Shown in pieces: positions 18,717 to 27,325 of a stretch of DNA of 64,000 nucleotides. Within the stretch, counting starts at the first letter, position 1. Each line of letters starts with the position of its first letter. The translations under genes and the position numbers were made by a program. This DNA is from a bacterium (GTDB lineage: Bacteria > Planctomycetota > Planctomycetia > Pirellulales > Pirellulaceae). Where the stretch lies: the NCBI GenBank assembly GCA_030430075.1, contig JAUIGN010000002.1:434001-498000 (forward strand). The letters run 5' to 3'. Below the pieces are notes generated by a model. That model saw only the letters and a program-made list of their open reading frames with translations. It was not told where the DNA came from and did not search any database.

Positions 18717-20906
18717 ATGCCGCTCATGTTTCGTTTCGCACCGTTCGCACTCCTGCTCCTGACCCAGGGATGGCAACTTTGCCTTCCCGTCGCGGACGAC
18801 GCGCGGGCTGAAGACGCAGCGTCTGCCGCGCGGCGACATGCGCGCGTGGCCGAGCGGCGCGCCGACTTGCACATCATCTGCCATCGTGGTGCGGTTGAGT
18901 TTGCGCATGAGAACACGCTGGAGGCGTATCAGGCGGCCTTTGCGCTGGGCGCCGACGGCAACGAAATTGACATCCGCGCGACACAGGACGGGGTCCTGGT
19001 TTGCTTTCACGACGACATGCTTGACCACTTGCTGGCAGCCTACGGGGATGTGGTCGACGACTCCTGGGATGCCCTCCAGTCGCTTCCATTTCGCAATCCG
19101 GGCTGGCTGGCCGAGCATTGTCGCATTCCTACGCTGCGCGAAGTGTTCCTTCTGCATCGCGACCAGGCCGGGTTAATGCACCTGGATGTAAAACGGCCGG
19201 GACTCGCCGAACCGATCTCACGGCTCCTGACCGAGCTGGATATGTGGGACCACGTGGTGCAAGCGCCGCGTGATTTTACCGACTCACGGTACCAGCCAAC
19301 CCCGGGCAAGGCGAGCATGTATCTGGATCGCAGCGAACTGGACGCCGCCGCGATCACGGCGATGCTGAAACGACCGGGGCGGCGAATCCTCGTCGAGAAT
19401 CCACAAGGGGTCGCTCGGGCACTAGGCCGCACCATCACCCGGCCGTCGCGCGAACCCCTGCATCGTCAACTGGCCGCCTGGGCTATGCGGGCGCCGGCAA
19501 CGAAAGACAATGTAGAACTCGACGTGGAAGAGTTGCTGGAAGTGCTCGACGACGCCGACGATTGGGCTGTGGTCGCGCGTGGCGAGGCCGCCGAAGCTGC
19601 CTCGGCAGCCCGAATCCTGCGGCGGGCTCGGGCGGCTGATGCGTTGGCGCGGAGCGGCGCAGCGACCCCCGAGGTTTGCGCGGCACTCGAGACACGCGTC
19701 CGAAACCGCAGCTTACACTCTGATTGGCGGTACTGCGGCCTCGACGGAGCCGCCGCCTTGCGGGCATTGTTCGCACTTCGCGCACCACGCTCGGCAGAGA
19801 TTGCCCGCTTCTGCCTCTGGCGCGATGATCCGTCCGTCTCGAGCGTCCGTGACCCACGGTACAAGCAGCCTCCGGCATGGACCGACTGGCGTACCAAGAC
19901 GATCGTCTTCCCGTTGCTCGAGACCCTGCCCATCGACGGCACGGTCGCAATTTGCAACGACTACCTCAGTCTTTCGGACGCCGCTGCCCGCCAGATCGGG
20001 GTCCCCCAGTTCGAGGCCGCGGCGCGCACGTTGCTGGACATCCGGCCGCACGCTGCAACCGCCTCGCGGTTACTCGACCATCGGCTCGGCCAAGTGCGAG
20101 GTCGAGCCATTCTCTGGTGCCTGGAACGGGTCAACACGCCGGCCGTGGCGGCCGTCCTTCGCGAGCAACGGCCGTTTGCGATGAGCTACGCCACGCACCC
20201 CCGAGTTCGCGTCGCCATGATCGGAGACTCCACCATGGCCAGCTATCCGATGCCGCCGCCCGATCGGCCCGACCTCACCGGTTGGGGCCAGGTGTTTGAC
20301 GAATACTTTTTCGAGCGGGTACAGATCATCAATCATGGCCGCTCAGGCCGCAGTTCCAAAAGCTTTCTTCGCGAAGGGCATTGGGAACGCACGCTGGCCC
20401 TGGAACCCGACTATCTCTTGATTCAGTTCGGCCACAACGACGGACCTGGAAAGGGAGCACATCGAACCACCGACCCGAATGGTGACTTTCGCGATTTCCT
20501 CCGGCAATACCTTCGCGAGGCGAGGCAACACGGAATTCAACCCATCCTGGTGACTCCCATGACCCGGCGAACATTCGTCGATGGCAAGATCCGGTCGAGC
20601 TTAGGACCATGGGTCGAGGCGATTCGCGAGGTCGGCCGACAGGAAGACGTGCCGGTCGTCGACTTGCACACCGCGAGTGTGCGAGCGTTCAACGAGCTGG
20701 GTGACGCCGGTAGTGCCGATCTCAGCCCCAGCGCCGGCGACCGCACGCACTTCTCACGCAAAGGTGCCATGCTGATGGCGGGTCTGGTCGCCCAATCGCT
20801 GCCGACGGCCGCACCGCAGTTGGCCGCATGGTTGCGTGACCCGACGATCGAACGGCCGGCCCGCTCGCGAGACTCGGGCGGAAACTCAAACCGCCGCACG
20901 CGCTAG
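18717..20906 (+). CDS. Glycerophosphodiester phosphodiesterase domain fused to an SGNH (rhamnogalacturonan acetylesterase-like) hydrolase
   Basis: 729 aa from 18717 (ATG 18726 is a close alternative); the 303-bp upstream extension overlaps the divergent gene and is dropped. A signal peptide spans about 1-33. Residues about 50-260 are a GDPD domain: CHRGAVEF (H56), ENTLEAYQ, NEIDIRATQDGVLVCFHD, MHLDVKRPG. The middle is helical with Ala/Leu-rich repeats (about 260-490). Residues about 500-720 are an SGNH hydrolase: GDST with nucleophile S505, NHGRSGRSSKSF, FGHND (N574) and D675-R-T-H678-F, as in rhamnogalacturonan acetylesterases. The enzyme may cleave phosphodiesters and deacetylate glycans, but the linkage between the two activities is unknown. 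It is convergent with another GDPD gene. Confidence 0.85.
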   Translation: MPLMFRFAPFALLLLTQGWQLCLPVADDARAEDAASAARRHARVAERRADLHIICHRGAVEFAHENTLEAYQAAFALGADGNEIDIRATQDGVLVCFHDDMLDHLLAAYGDVVDDSWDALQSLPFRNPGWLAEHCRIPTLREVFLLHRDQAGLMHLDVKRPGLAEPISRLLTELDMWDHVVQAPRDFTDSRYQPTPGKASMYLDRSELDAAAITAMLKRPGRRILVENPQGVARALGRTITRPSREPLHRQLAAWAMRAPATKDNVELDVEELLEVLDDADDWAVVARGEAAEAASAARILRRARAADALARSGAATPEVCAALETRVRNRSLHSDWRYCGLDGAAALRALFALRAPRSAEIARFCLWRDDPSVSSVRDPRYKQPPAWTDWRTKTIVFPLLETLPIDGTVAICNDYLSLSDAAARQIGVPQFEAAARTLLDIRPHAATASRLLDHRLGQVRGRAILWCLERVNTPAVAAVLREQRPFAMSYATHPRVRVAMIGDSTMASYPMPPPDRPDLTGWGQVFDEYFFERVQIINHGRSGRSSKSFLREGHWERTLALEPDYLLIQFGHNDGPGKGAHRTTDPNGDFRDFLRQYLREARQHGIQPILVTPMTRRTFVDGKIRSSLGPWVEAIREVGRQEDVPVVDLHTASVRAFNELGDAGSADLSPSAGDRTHFSRKGAMLMAGLVAQSLPTAAPQLAAWLRDPTIERPARSRDSGGNSNRRTR

Positions 20907-20993
20907 CTCGGAATTGGTTCGAGGCCCCACGGGGTTGGCTTCCCCCGGTACCGGTCGGGTGTCAGGGGCTGCCACAGTGCGCGCGACTTGTTT

Positions 20994-21848
20994 TCACTTA
21001 CGATCGGACGCCGCACCAGGTCCAAGGGCCCGGCGAATGTAAGCCGGCCGATCGGTGGTAATGGATTGCGCACCCATCTTCTGCCAGGCGCGGGCCGCCT
21101 CCGCCGAGTTGACCGTCCAGACGTGGAACTCGAACCCGGCTTCCCGCACGGCCGCCACAAATGGCTGGTCGATGACGTCCAGGTTACCGTTGGTGCCCAA
21201 TCCGGTCGCGGCAGTGCGCGCGAGCGACCGGAGGACGTCCTGCCGCGTGGGGTGCCATGCGCGCGTTTCTTTCGTCTGCTTGTAGCTGGTCAGCCAATTT
21301 GCTTTGTAGTGCGGCATCCTCTGCCGCGCGTCGCGAACGACTTCCTCGTCAAAGCAGATGATGACAATCTGCTCGGGCTTCAGTTTGGATGCCTCCAATT
21401 GCGTTTGCAGGGTCGGGAGGATTTCCGGCCCACATTTTACTTCGACAAAGATCTGTTTTCCCTCGGGCACCGTCGCCAGCACTTCCTGCAGGGTGGGGAC
21501 CTTTTCGCCGGCATACTTGGGATCCTTCCAACGGCCGACGTCCAGACCTCGCAATTCCTGGAACGTCGACGTTGCGACGCTCAATGGCGGCTGCCCGGGT
21601 GCAACCCGAGCAGTTGTCTTGTCATGGATACAGGCGATTTCACCGTCCCGTGTCAAGTAAAAATCTCCTTCAATGGCATCGGCCCCTTGCCGCCACGCCA
21701 ATTGAAAGGCGGCCAGTGTATTCTCGGGTGCTTCATGGGACGCACCCCGATGCGCGACAATCGTCTGCGCCTGGACCAGGCCGCTGCCGGCCGGTAGCCG
21801 GCAAAGCGAAAACAGAAACACCAGAGCGGCAAGAACGGTCTTTAACAC
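20994..21848 (-). CDS. Secreted glycerophosphodiester phosphodiesterase
   Basis: 284 aa from GTG at 21848, preceded by AAGGAG and a 6-base spacer; the longer frame start at 21875 lacks a Shine-Dalgarno site. A signal peptide (1-27) precedes a complete GDPD domain: [18 protein letters not shown] (H33), [24 protein letters not shown] and a C-terminal [19 protein letters not shown] ending in TTDRP. GDPD enzymes hydrolyse glycerophosphodiesters to sn-glycerol-3-phosphate and an alcohol, needing divalent metal. The exported form would recycle phospholipid head groups. The neighbouring GDPD/SGNH fusion has the same catalytic block, so the two are paralogous in this domain. Confidence 0.9.
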   Translation of the reverse strand: MLKTVLAALVFLFSLCRLPAGSGLVQAQTIVAHRGASHEAPENTLAAFQLAWRQGADAIEGDFYLTRDGEIACIHDKTTARVAPGQPPLSVATSTFQELRGLDVGRWKDPKYAGEKVPTLQEVLATVPEGKQIFVEVKCGPEILPTLQTQLEASKLKPEQIVIICFDEEVVRDARQRMPHYKANWLTSYKQTKETRAWHPTRQDVLRSLARTAATGLGTNGNLDVIDQPFVAAVREAGFEFHVWTVNSAEAARAWQKMGAQSITTDRPAYIRRALGPGAASDRK

Positions 21849-21854
21849 GGGTAG

Positions 21855-21860
21855 CTCCTT
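21855..21860 (-). promoter_or_regulatory. Shine-Dalgarno site deciding the GTG start of the GDPD gene
   Basis: AAGGAG on the minus strand, six bases before GTG at 21848. The upstream in-frame GTG/ATG near 21875 have no such site. Confidence 0.6.
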
Positions 21861-22107
21861 CTTGGACACCATCACACCAGGCCCAGTTTATACCGAACCC
21901 GCGGTCGGCCGCGGAACCCGCCACAGCAGACCGCGCGGCATCCAGCTCACAAATTCCCTTGTTTTTCCCGTACCAAGACCTGAAAATGGGGTTTCCCGCC
22001 TGCCCCACCCACCCGAGCAGACCTGCATGCCCTCCCCGCCCGCTGATGTTGGCCGTCCTCCCCGTCGTCGCGGGACTCGCATGCGCGGGGCCGGCGGATG
22101 CGCCGAC

Positions 22108-23655
22108 ATGTGGTTCACACGGGTCGGCTGGGCGTTGCTGTTACTCAATCCAGCGATTCTGACTGCGGCCCCTCCCGAGTGGAAAGCGGTTGTTCCGGCC
22201 TGCTGCCAACGAGGTGCCAGCATCGAAGTCGAATGCCAGGGGAAAGGGTTGGGTGCTGACTGCAAGCTGCATTTCAGCGCACCCGGGTTCACCAGCGAAC
22301 ATCTCGACGGGAGCCGGTTTCGGGTCACGGCAACCACGGAGGTTTCGCCGGGCAATTACGACGTATGGATCTCGACGTCCGCGAACCTGCTGGGACCGCG
22401 ACGATTCACCGTTACCAACCACGCGGTCGTGCTGGAAGGCGAAGCGAACGACCAGCGCGGGGCCGCGCAGCAGGTCTCCCTGCCGTCCGTCATTGAGGGC
22501 CGCTTCGAGAAGCCTGCCGACCTGGACTGGTACGCACTGGACGCCGACGCCGGTCAACAGATTACCATCACGTGCCGCTCGAAGTCGCTCGACGGCAGCA
22601 GTCTACCGCTGCTGACCCTGGTCGCCCCCGACGGTCGGGAACTCGCTCATAGCCGCGCGCACCGTTTCGAGCCCCGGCTGGTCCAACAGCTTCCCATGAC
22701 GGGCAGGTATCGGGTGCTGGTCCATGACCGATCCTATCGACGGGACGACCACAGTTTCTACCATCTGGAAATCGGAACCCAGGATCCGTCCCCGCCCACA
22801 GCAGCGAAACCGGCCAGCGACTGCCAGGCCGGTCCGCTCCCGATCGATCGGTTCGAGCCGCTCGCGTCACTCCCAGAGCCGTCCAACTCCAGGCAGACGC
22901 CGCACACGTTGACGTTGCCGTGCCGGATCGAAGGCCGTCTTGAAGCGCGCCATGAAGTCGACTGGTATCGGTTCCACGCGGAGAAAGGCGCGCACCTTCG
23001 TATGGAGGCCGTTGGCGAGCGGCTGGGTCAGATGATGGACTTGGATCTGTTCCTCCACGACGCCGACGGCCAACAGATCGCCGCCGCCAAGGACATCGCG
23101 GCACCGAAGGGGGCCCCTTCCCCGGCAGACTTCGGACCGCTTGTGTTGACGTCGCTCGACCCCTTGTTGGAATGGAAGGCGCCCGCCACCGGCGACTACA
23201 CGCTGGGCCTTCGCGACCTCTACGGGGGCAGCGTTTTCGGCCCGGATCGACGCTACGAACTGGTTGTCGAACCCGTCGCGCCCCGATTTTGGGCCGCCGC
23301 CATCCCGGCCGGCGGCCAGCCGGGACAAGGTCCATTTCTCAAACGGGGATCAGCGACCGAGGTTTCGATCGCGATCCTGCGCACCGCCGGCTTTCAAGGA
23401 CCCGTCACCATCCGGTTGCTCGACCCTCCGCCCGGTGTCAGCCTGGACGATACGGTCGTCGACGCGAAACAGACCACCCATTCGCTGCAAATCTCCGCCG
23501 CAGCCGACGCACCAATTGGGCTCGTCAAGTTGCGATTGGCTGCCGAAGCTGAGATCAGCGGTCAACCTCGACAACTCCCTCTCGTTATTCTGGCCCACGT
23601 ACGCGCCGGCCTCACCCGGCGGCTCGATGGGCTTTGGACGTTCATCAACGAATGA
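22108..23655 (+). CDS. Secreted protein with two pre-peptidase C-terminal (PPC)-type domains
   Basis: 515 aa from the ATG at 22108, which begins the signal peptide (MWFTRVGWALLLLNPAILTA); the frame is open to 21862, but that part reads as noncoding. Two PPC-like beta-sandwich domains are visible: about 108-225 (VIEGRFEKPADLDWYALDAD, GRYRVLVHDRSY) and about 250-388 (RIEGRLEARHEVDWYRFHAE, GDYTLGLRDLYGG). Each carries the typical (I/V)EG...D.DWY.....A..G pattern. An Ig-like C-terminal part (about 395-515) follows. PPC domains occur at the ends of secreted proteases and other exoenzymes and may aid secretion or binding. No catalytic domain is present. It is the first gene of a three-gene plus-strand run (spacers 30 and 10 bp). 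Confidence 0.78.
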   Translation: MWFTRVGWALLLLNPAILTAAPPEWKAVVPACCQRGASIEVECQGKGLGADCKLHFSAPGFTSEHLDGSRFRVTATTEVSPGNYDVWISTSANLLGPRRFTVTNHAVVLEGEANDQRGAAQQVSLPSVIEGRFEKPADLDWYALDADAGQQITITCRSKSLDGSSLPLLTLVAPDGRELAHSRAHRFEPRLVQQLPMTGRYRVLVHDRSYRRDDHSFYHLEIGTQDPSPPTAAKPASDCQAGPLPIDRFEPLASLPEPSNSRQTPHTLTLPCRIEGRLEARHEVDWYRFHAEKGAHLRMEAVGERLGQMMDLDLFLHDADGQQIAAAKDIAAPKGAPSPADFGPLVLTSLDPLLEWKAPATGDYTLGLRDLYGGSVFGPDRRYELVVEPVAPRFWAAAIPAGGQPGQGPFLKRGSATEVSIAILRTAGFQGPVTIRLLDPPPGVSLDDTVVDAKQTTHSLQISAAADAPIGLVKLRLAAEAEISGQPRQLPLVILAHVRAGLTRRLDGLWTFINE

Positions 23656-23685
23656 GTTTTGCCCGGGCCGATCCAACAACCCTCC

Positions 23686-25905
23686 ATGATGCACATGCAC
23701 CACCAACGACTCTCGCTCTTCACCTGGGGCTTGCTGATCCTGTCATTGGCGAGCAGCGATCGAGTTTTCGCGGAAGACGCCCAAGAAGCGGGCCTGGACT
23801 TCACCCGCGATGTCGCGCCCATCCTCACCAAGCTCGGCTGCAACGGAGGCGGCTGCCACGGCAAATCCACCGGGCGAGGCGGCTTCAAGCTGTCCCTGTT
23901 TGGCTTCCATCCCGACCAGGACTACGACGCCATCAGCCGCGGGTCGCGAGGTCGGCGCGTCTTTCCGGCGGCGCCGGACGATTCATTGCTTCTCCAGAAA
24001 GCAACCATGGGGGTCCCGCACGGCGGCGGACAGCGGCTCTCCACTGCGGATCCCGAATACGGTGTGTTGCGGGCCTGGATCGTGGCCAACATGCCCTGGC
24101 ATGACGATTCGCCGCGGATCACTCGATTGACGATGGAACCCGCGAGCTCGCAGATGCGACCCGATCAGCAAATGCAATTGCGGGCGGTCGCTTCTTATGC
24201 CGACGGCAGCCAACGCGACGTCACACGGCTCGTCCGCTATAAGAGCAGTGACACATCGATCGCCGAAGTCGACGCACACGGCGGAGTCGCGACAGGGCAG
24301 CGGCGGGGGGAAACGCCGATCGTGGGCCTGTACCAAGGTCAGTCTGCCGTCAGCCGAATCATCGTTCCTCAACTCGATCCACCACCGGAGGTCGAGCAAC
24401 GGCTCCGCGACTTTCCCATATACAACATGGTCGACCAGCACGTGGCGACCAAGCTCAGGCAACTCGGCGTCCCTCCCGCCGCGTTGACCAGCGACGGCGA
24501 GTTTCTCCGCCGCGCGACACTGCAGCTTGCCGGGCGGTTGCCGACCTTGGCGGAAACTCGCAGCTTTCTCGAAGACTCAGCGGCCGACAAGCGAAGCCGT
24601 CGCATCGGCCAGCTCCTTGAGAGTGGCGACTTTGCCGACCACTTCGCGCAAAAATGGTCCGACCTCCTCCGCAACAAACGGCGCGGGCAAGCGGCTCGAC
24701 TGCCGGGCACGATCGCCTTCCACCGTTGGATCCGCAATGCGTTCGCTACCAATCTGCCCTACGATCAGTTCGCTCGCGAAGTGATCTGCGCGACCGGCAA
24801 TGTGACCGTCAATCCACCCGCACAGTGGTATGCGGAGGTCCGCTACCTGGACCGCTACGTGGACGACACGGCGCAGGTCTTTCTAGGAATTCGCATTGGT
24901 TGTGCCCGGTGCCACCACCATCCCTTTGAGAAGTTCAGCCAGGAAGATTACTACGGTCTGGCCGCTTTTTTCGGCCGCGTTGATCGCAAGGGAGGCGCCG
25001 GCGTGGCCGAGCGCCGGGCGGACGAAACCATCCTGGTGAAGGCCGGCGGCGATGTTAAAAACCCGGTGACGGGAGAAGTCACCTTGCCACGTGGGCTCGA
25101 CGCACCACCACTGGAGATCGAACCGTACGCCGACCCCCGGCACGCGCTGGTCGACTGGATGCGCGCGCCAGAGAACCCGTACTTCGCTCGGGCCTTCGTC
25201 AACCGGATGTGGGCCCACTTCTTTGGGCGCGGGCTGGTCGACCCGCTGGACGACCTGCGGGTCACCAATCCGGCCACCATCGAGCCGCTGCTGGATGCGC
25301 TGGCCGGGGAGTTTACCGCCCATGACTTCGACATGAAACACGTCGTTCGGTTGATTTGTGAAAGCGCCACGTACCAACTCAGTTCGCAGGCAGACCAGTA
25401 CAACTTGCCTGAGACAAAGAACCACGCCTATTTCTATCCACAGCGGATGAGCGCCGAAGTCCTTCTGGACGCCATCGACGACTTCTCCGCCGTCCCCACG
25501 CGATTCAGCGGGTTGCCCGCCCAGACTCGAGCGCTGCAACTTCCTGACGAGGGCTTCTCGAACGAGTTCCTGAGGCTGTTCGGCCGCCCCCAACGCGAGA
25601 GCGCCTGCGAATGCGAACGGACTGCCGAACCGAGCCTTTCGCAGTCACTCTTCATCATGAACAACCGTTTTATCGAGACCAAGGCGACCTCCAGCAAGGG
25701 CTATGCCGCAGACCTGGCCGCCGCTGAACGGGAGGATGGGGAGCAGGTCGGGGAATTGTTCTTGACCGCCTTTTGTCGCCCGCCTACGCCGCAAGAGTTG
25801 TCCGACGCACTGGCCTACCTGGCAAGCGAGCCGGACCGCAAGAAGGCCTACGGCAACCTGCTGTGGGCGCTGATGAATACCAAGGAATTCATTTACATTC
25901 ATTGA
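23686..25905 (+). CDS. DUF1549/DUF1553 planctomycete protein with haem-type Cys motifs and a BIG2-like domain
   Basis: 739 aa from the ATG at 23686; an upstream in-frame TTG is not used. A signal peptide spans about 1-26. Residues 30-140 are a cytochrome-like N-terminus with C52-NGGG-C57-H58 (a CX4CH variant), then FKLSLFGFHPDQDY and LLLQKATMGVPHGGG. Residues about 147-229 resemble a bacterial Ig-like (BIG2) domain: ASYADGSQRDVTRLVRYKSS, IAEVDAHGGVATG. DUF1549 follows with a CARCHHHPFEKF motif (CXXCH, 406-410), then DUF1553 with ARAFVNRMWAHFFGRGLVDP and LFIMNN. The family is abundant in planctomycetes and its function is undetermined; the Cys motifs suggest haem attachment. The neighbouring DUF1501 gene is the usual partner. 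Confidence 0.9.
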   Translation: MMHMHHQRLSLFTWGLLILSLASSDRVFAEDAQEAGLDFTRDVAPILTKLGCNGGGCHGKSTGRGGFKLSLFGFHPDQDYDAISRGSRGRRVFPAAPDDSLLLQKATMGVPHGGGQRLSTADPEYGVLRAWIVANMPWHDDSPRITRLTMEPASSQMRPDQQMQLRAVASYADGSQRDVTRLVRYKSSDTSIAEVDAHGGVATGQRRGETPIVGLYQGQSAVSRIIVPQLDPPPEVEQRLRDFPIYNMVDQHVATKLRQLGVPPAALTSDGEFLRRATLQLAGRLPTLAETRSFLEDSAADKRSRRIGQLLESGDFADHFAQKWSDLLRNKRRGQAARLPGTIAFHRWIRNAFATNLPYDQFAREVICATGNVTVNPPAQWYAEVRYLDRYVDDTAQVFLGIRIGCARCHHHPFEKFSQEDYYGLAAFFGRVDRKGGAGVAERRADETILVKAGGDVKNPVTGEVTLPRGLDAPPLEIEPYADPRHALVDWMRAPENPYFARAFVNRMWAHFFGRGLVDPLDDLRVTNPATIEPLLDALAGEFTAHDFDMKHVVRLICESATYQLSSQADQYNLPETKNHAYFYPQRMSAEVLLDAIDDFSAVPTRFSGLPAQTRALQLPDEGFSNEFLRLFGRPQRESACECERTAEPSLSQSLFIMNNRFIETKATSSKGYAADLAAAEREDGEQVGELFLTAFCRPPTPQELSDALAYLASEPDRKKAYGNLLWALMNTKEFIYIH

Positions 25906-25915
25906 GCCATCGACC

Positions 25916-27298
25916 ATGCACATACCCCACTTCCCGCTCGCCTGCCCCGGCCCTCTCGACCGACGCTCCTTCCTGACGCTCGGCGGCCTCGGCCTGGGAG
26001 CCCTGACCAGCGGGCTGAGTCCCAACCTGACGCGACTGTTGGCCAGCGAGTCCGGCAACCCCGGGTTGGACCGCGATTTTTCTGTCATCCTGCTCTGGGC
26101 CAATGGTGGCCCCAGCCACCTGGAGACGTTTGACCTGAAGCCCGATGCGCCGGCCGAATACCGGGGCGAGTTCAAACCGATCCCGACCAATGTCCCGGGC
26201 CTCGACATCTGCGAACTGCTGCCAAACCTGGCCAAGATGGCCGACAAGTTTTCCATTGTTCGCAGCCTGCACCACAATCGCAATGAACACTCGGGAGGGA
26301 CCAATCGATTCCTCTCCGGGTACACGCCAACCGCGGCCAACCCGGCGGACGGCGAGTATCCGGAGATCGCCTCGGTCGTCTCCGACAAACTCCAGCACAC
26401 GGCCCGGGATATCCCGCTGGTCGTGGCCAACACCAAGTTCTACGGCGGCGGACCCGCGTACCTTGGTGCCGCCAACAGCCCGTTCATGTTTCGTGGCGAC
26501 CCGAACAGCCCCAACTTCAACGTGGGTGACCTGACCGTGACCCAGGCCGCCCTGCAGGAACTGGAGACCCGGCAACATCTGCTACGGACGTTCGACCGAT
26601 TCCGGCGGGAAGTCGATCGCAGAGGAACCATGTCGGCGCTCGACGAGTTCAATCAGCGCGCGGTCGCCATGTTGACCAGCCCCCGCACGGCAAAGGCATT
26701 CGACATGTCGCAAGAACCGGACACCGTCCGCGATCGCTATGGCCGCACCAGTTGGGGACAGGGCCTGCTGCTCGCCCGGCGGCTTGTCGAGTCGGGTGTG
26801 CGGTTCGTCCAACTGCAGGCCAGCTTCAAGCTTAGCAAGGCGGCTGGACGCGTCAGCAACTGGGACGACCATTCGGTGAACACGCACACGTTTCGCGCCT
26901 ACCGGGAGCGCCTCCCCGTGTTCGATGTTGCCGTGCCCGCCTTAATCGAAGACCTCCACGCACGCGGCCTCGACAAGAAGGTCCTGTTTATCTTCTGCGG
27001 AGAGTTCGGCCGCACACCCCAGGTTCGCCATCAAGACAAGTCCAAGCGACCGGGCCGCGACCATTGGTCGCGGGCCATGAGCATTTTCCTCGCCGGCGGC
27101 GGCCTCAACATGGGGCAGGTGATCGGCGCAACCAACGCTCGAGGCGAGCACCCGGTCGAACGCGCCATGGATAGCAACTGCCTGCTGGCGACGATCTACC
27201 GCCGTTTCGGGATCGACACCAGCCAGCACTACCTTGACAACAGTGGCCGCCCCGTACCCATCCTCACCGATGGCGGACCGATCACCGAACTGATCTGA
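25916..27298 (+). CDS. DUF1501 protein with Tat signal
   Basis: 460 aa, start 10 bp after the DUF1549/1553 stop, so co-transcribed. A twin-arginine signal is visible as L-D-R16-R17-S-F-L-T-L-G-G, followed by a hydrophobic stretch of small residues. The body resembles the alkaline phosphatase/sulfatase fold used by DUF1501 proteins: LLWANGGPSHLETFDLKPDA, LLPNLAKMADKFSIVRSLHH, HSGGTNRFLSGYTP, WDDHSVN, FIFCGEFGRTPQV and GRDHWSRAMSIFLAGGG. Tat export implies folding, perhaps with a metal, before export. DUF1501 and DUF1549/1553 genes pair throughout planctomycetes. The reaction is unknown. Confidence 0.92.
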   Translation: MHIPHFPLACPGPLDRRSFLTLGGLGLGALTSGLSPNLTRLLASESGNPGLDRDFSVILLWANGGPSHLETFDLKPDAPAEYRGEFKPIPTNVPGLDICELLPNLAKMADKFSIVRSLHHNRNEHSGGTNRFLSGYTPTAANPADGEYPEIASVVSDKLQHTARDIPLVVANTKFYGGGPAYLGAANSPFMFRGDPNSPNFNVGDLTVTQAALQELETRQHLLRTFDRFRREVDRRGTMSALDEFNQRAVAMLTSPRTAKAFDMSQEPDTVRDRYGRTSWGQGLLLARRLVESGVRFVQLQASFKLSKAAGRVSNWDDHSVNTHTFRAYRERLPVFDVAVPALIEDLHARGLDKKVLFIFCGEFGRTPQVRHQDKSKRPGRDHWSRAMSIFLAGGGLNMGQVIGATNARGEHPVERAMDSNCLLATIYRRFGIDTSQHYLDNSGRPVPILTDGGPITELI

Positions 27299-27325
27299 CG
27301 GCAACCGCGACGCACCGGGCGGAAC

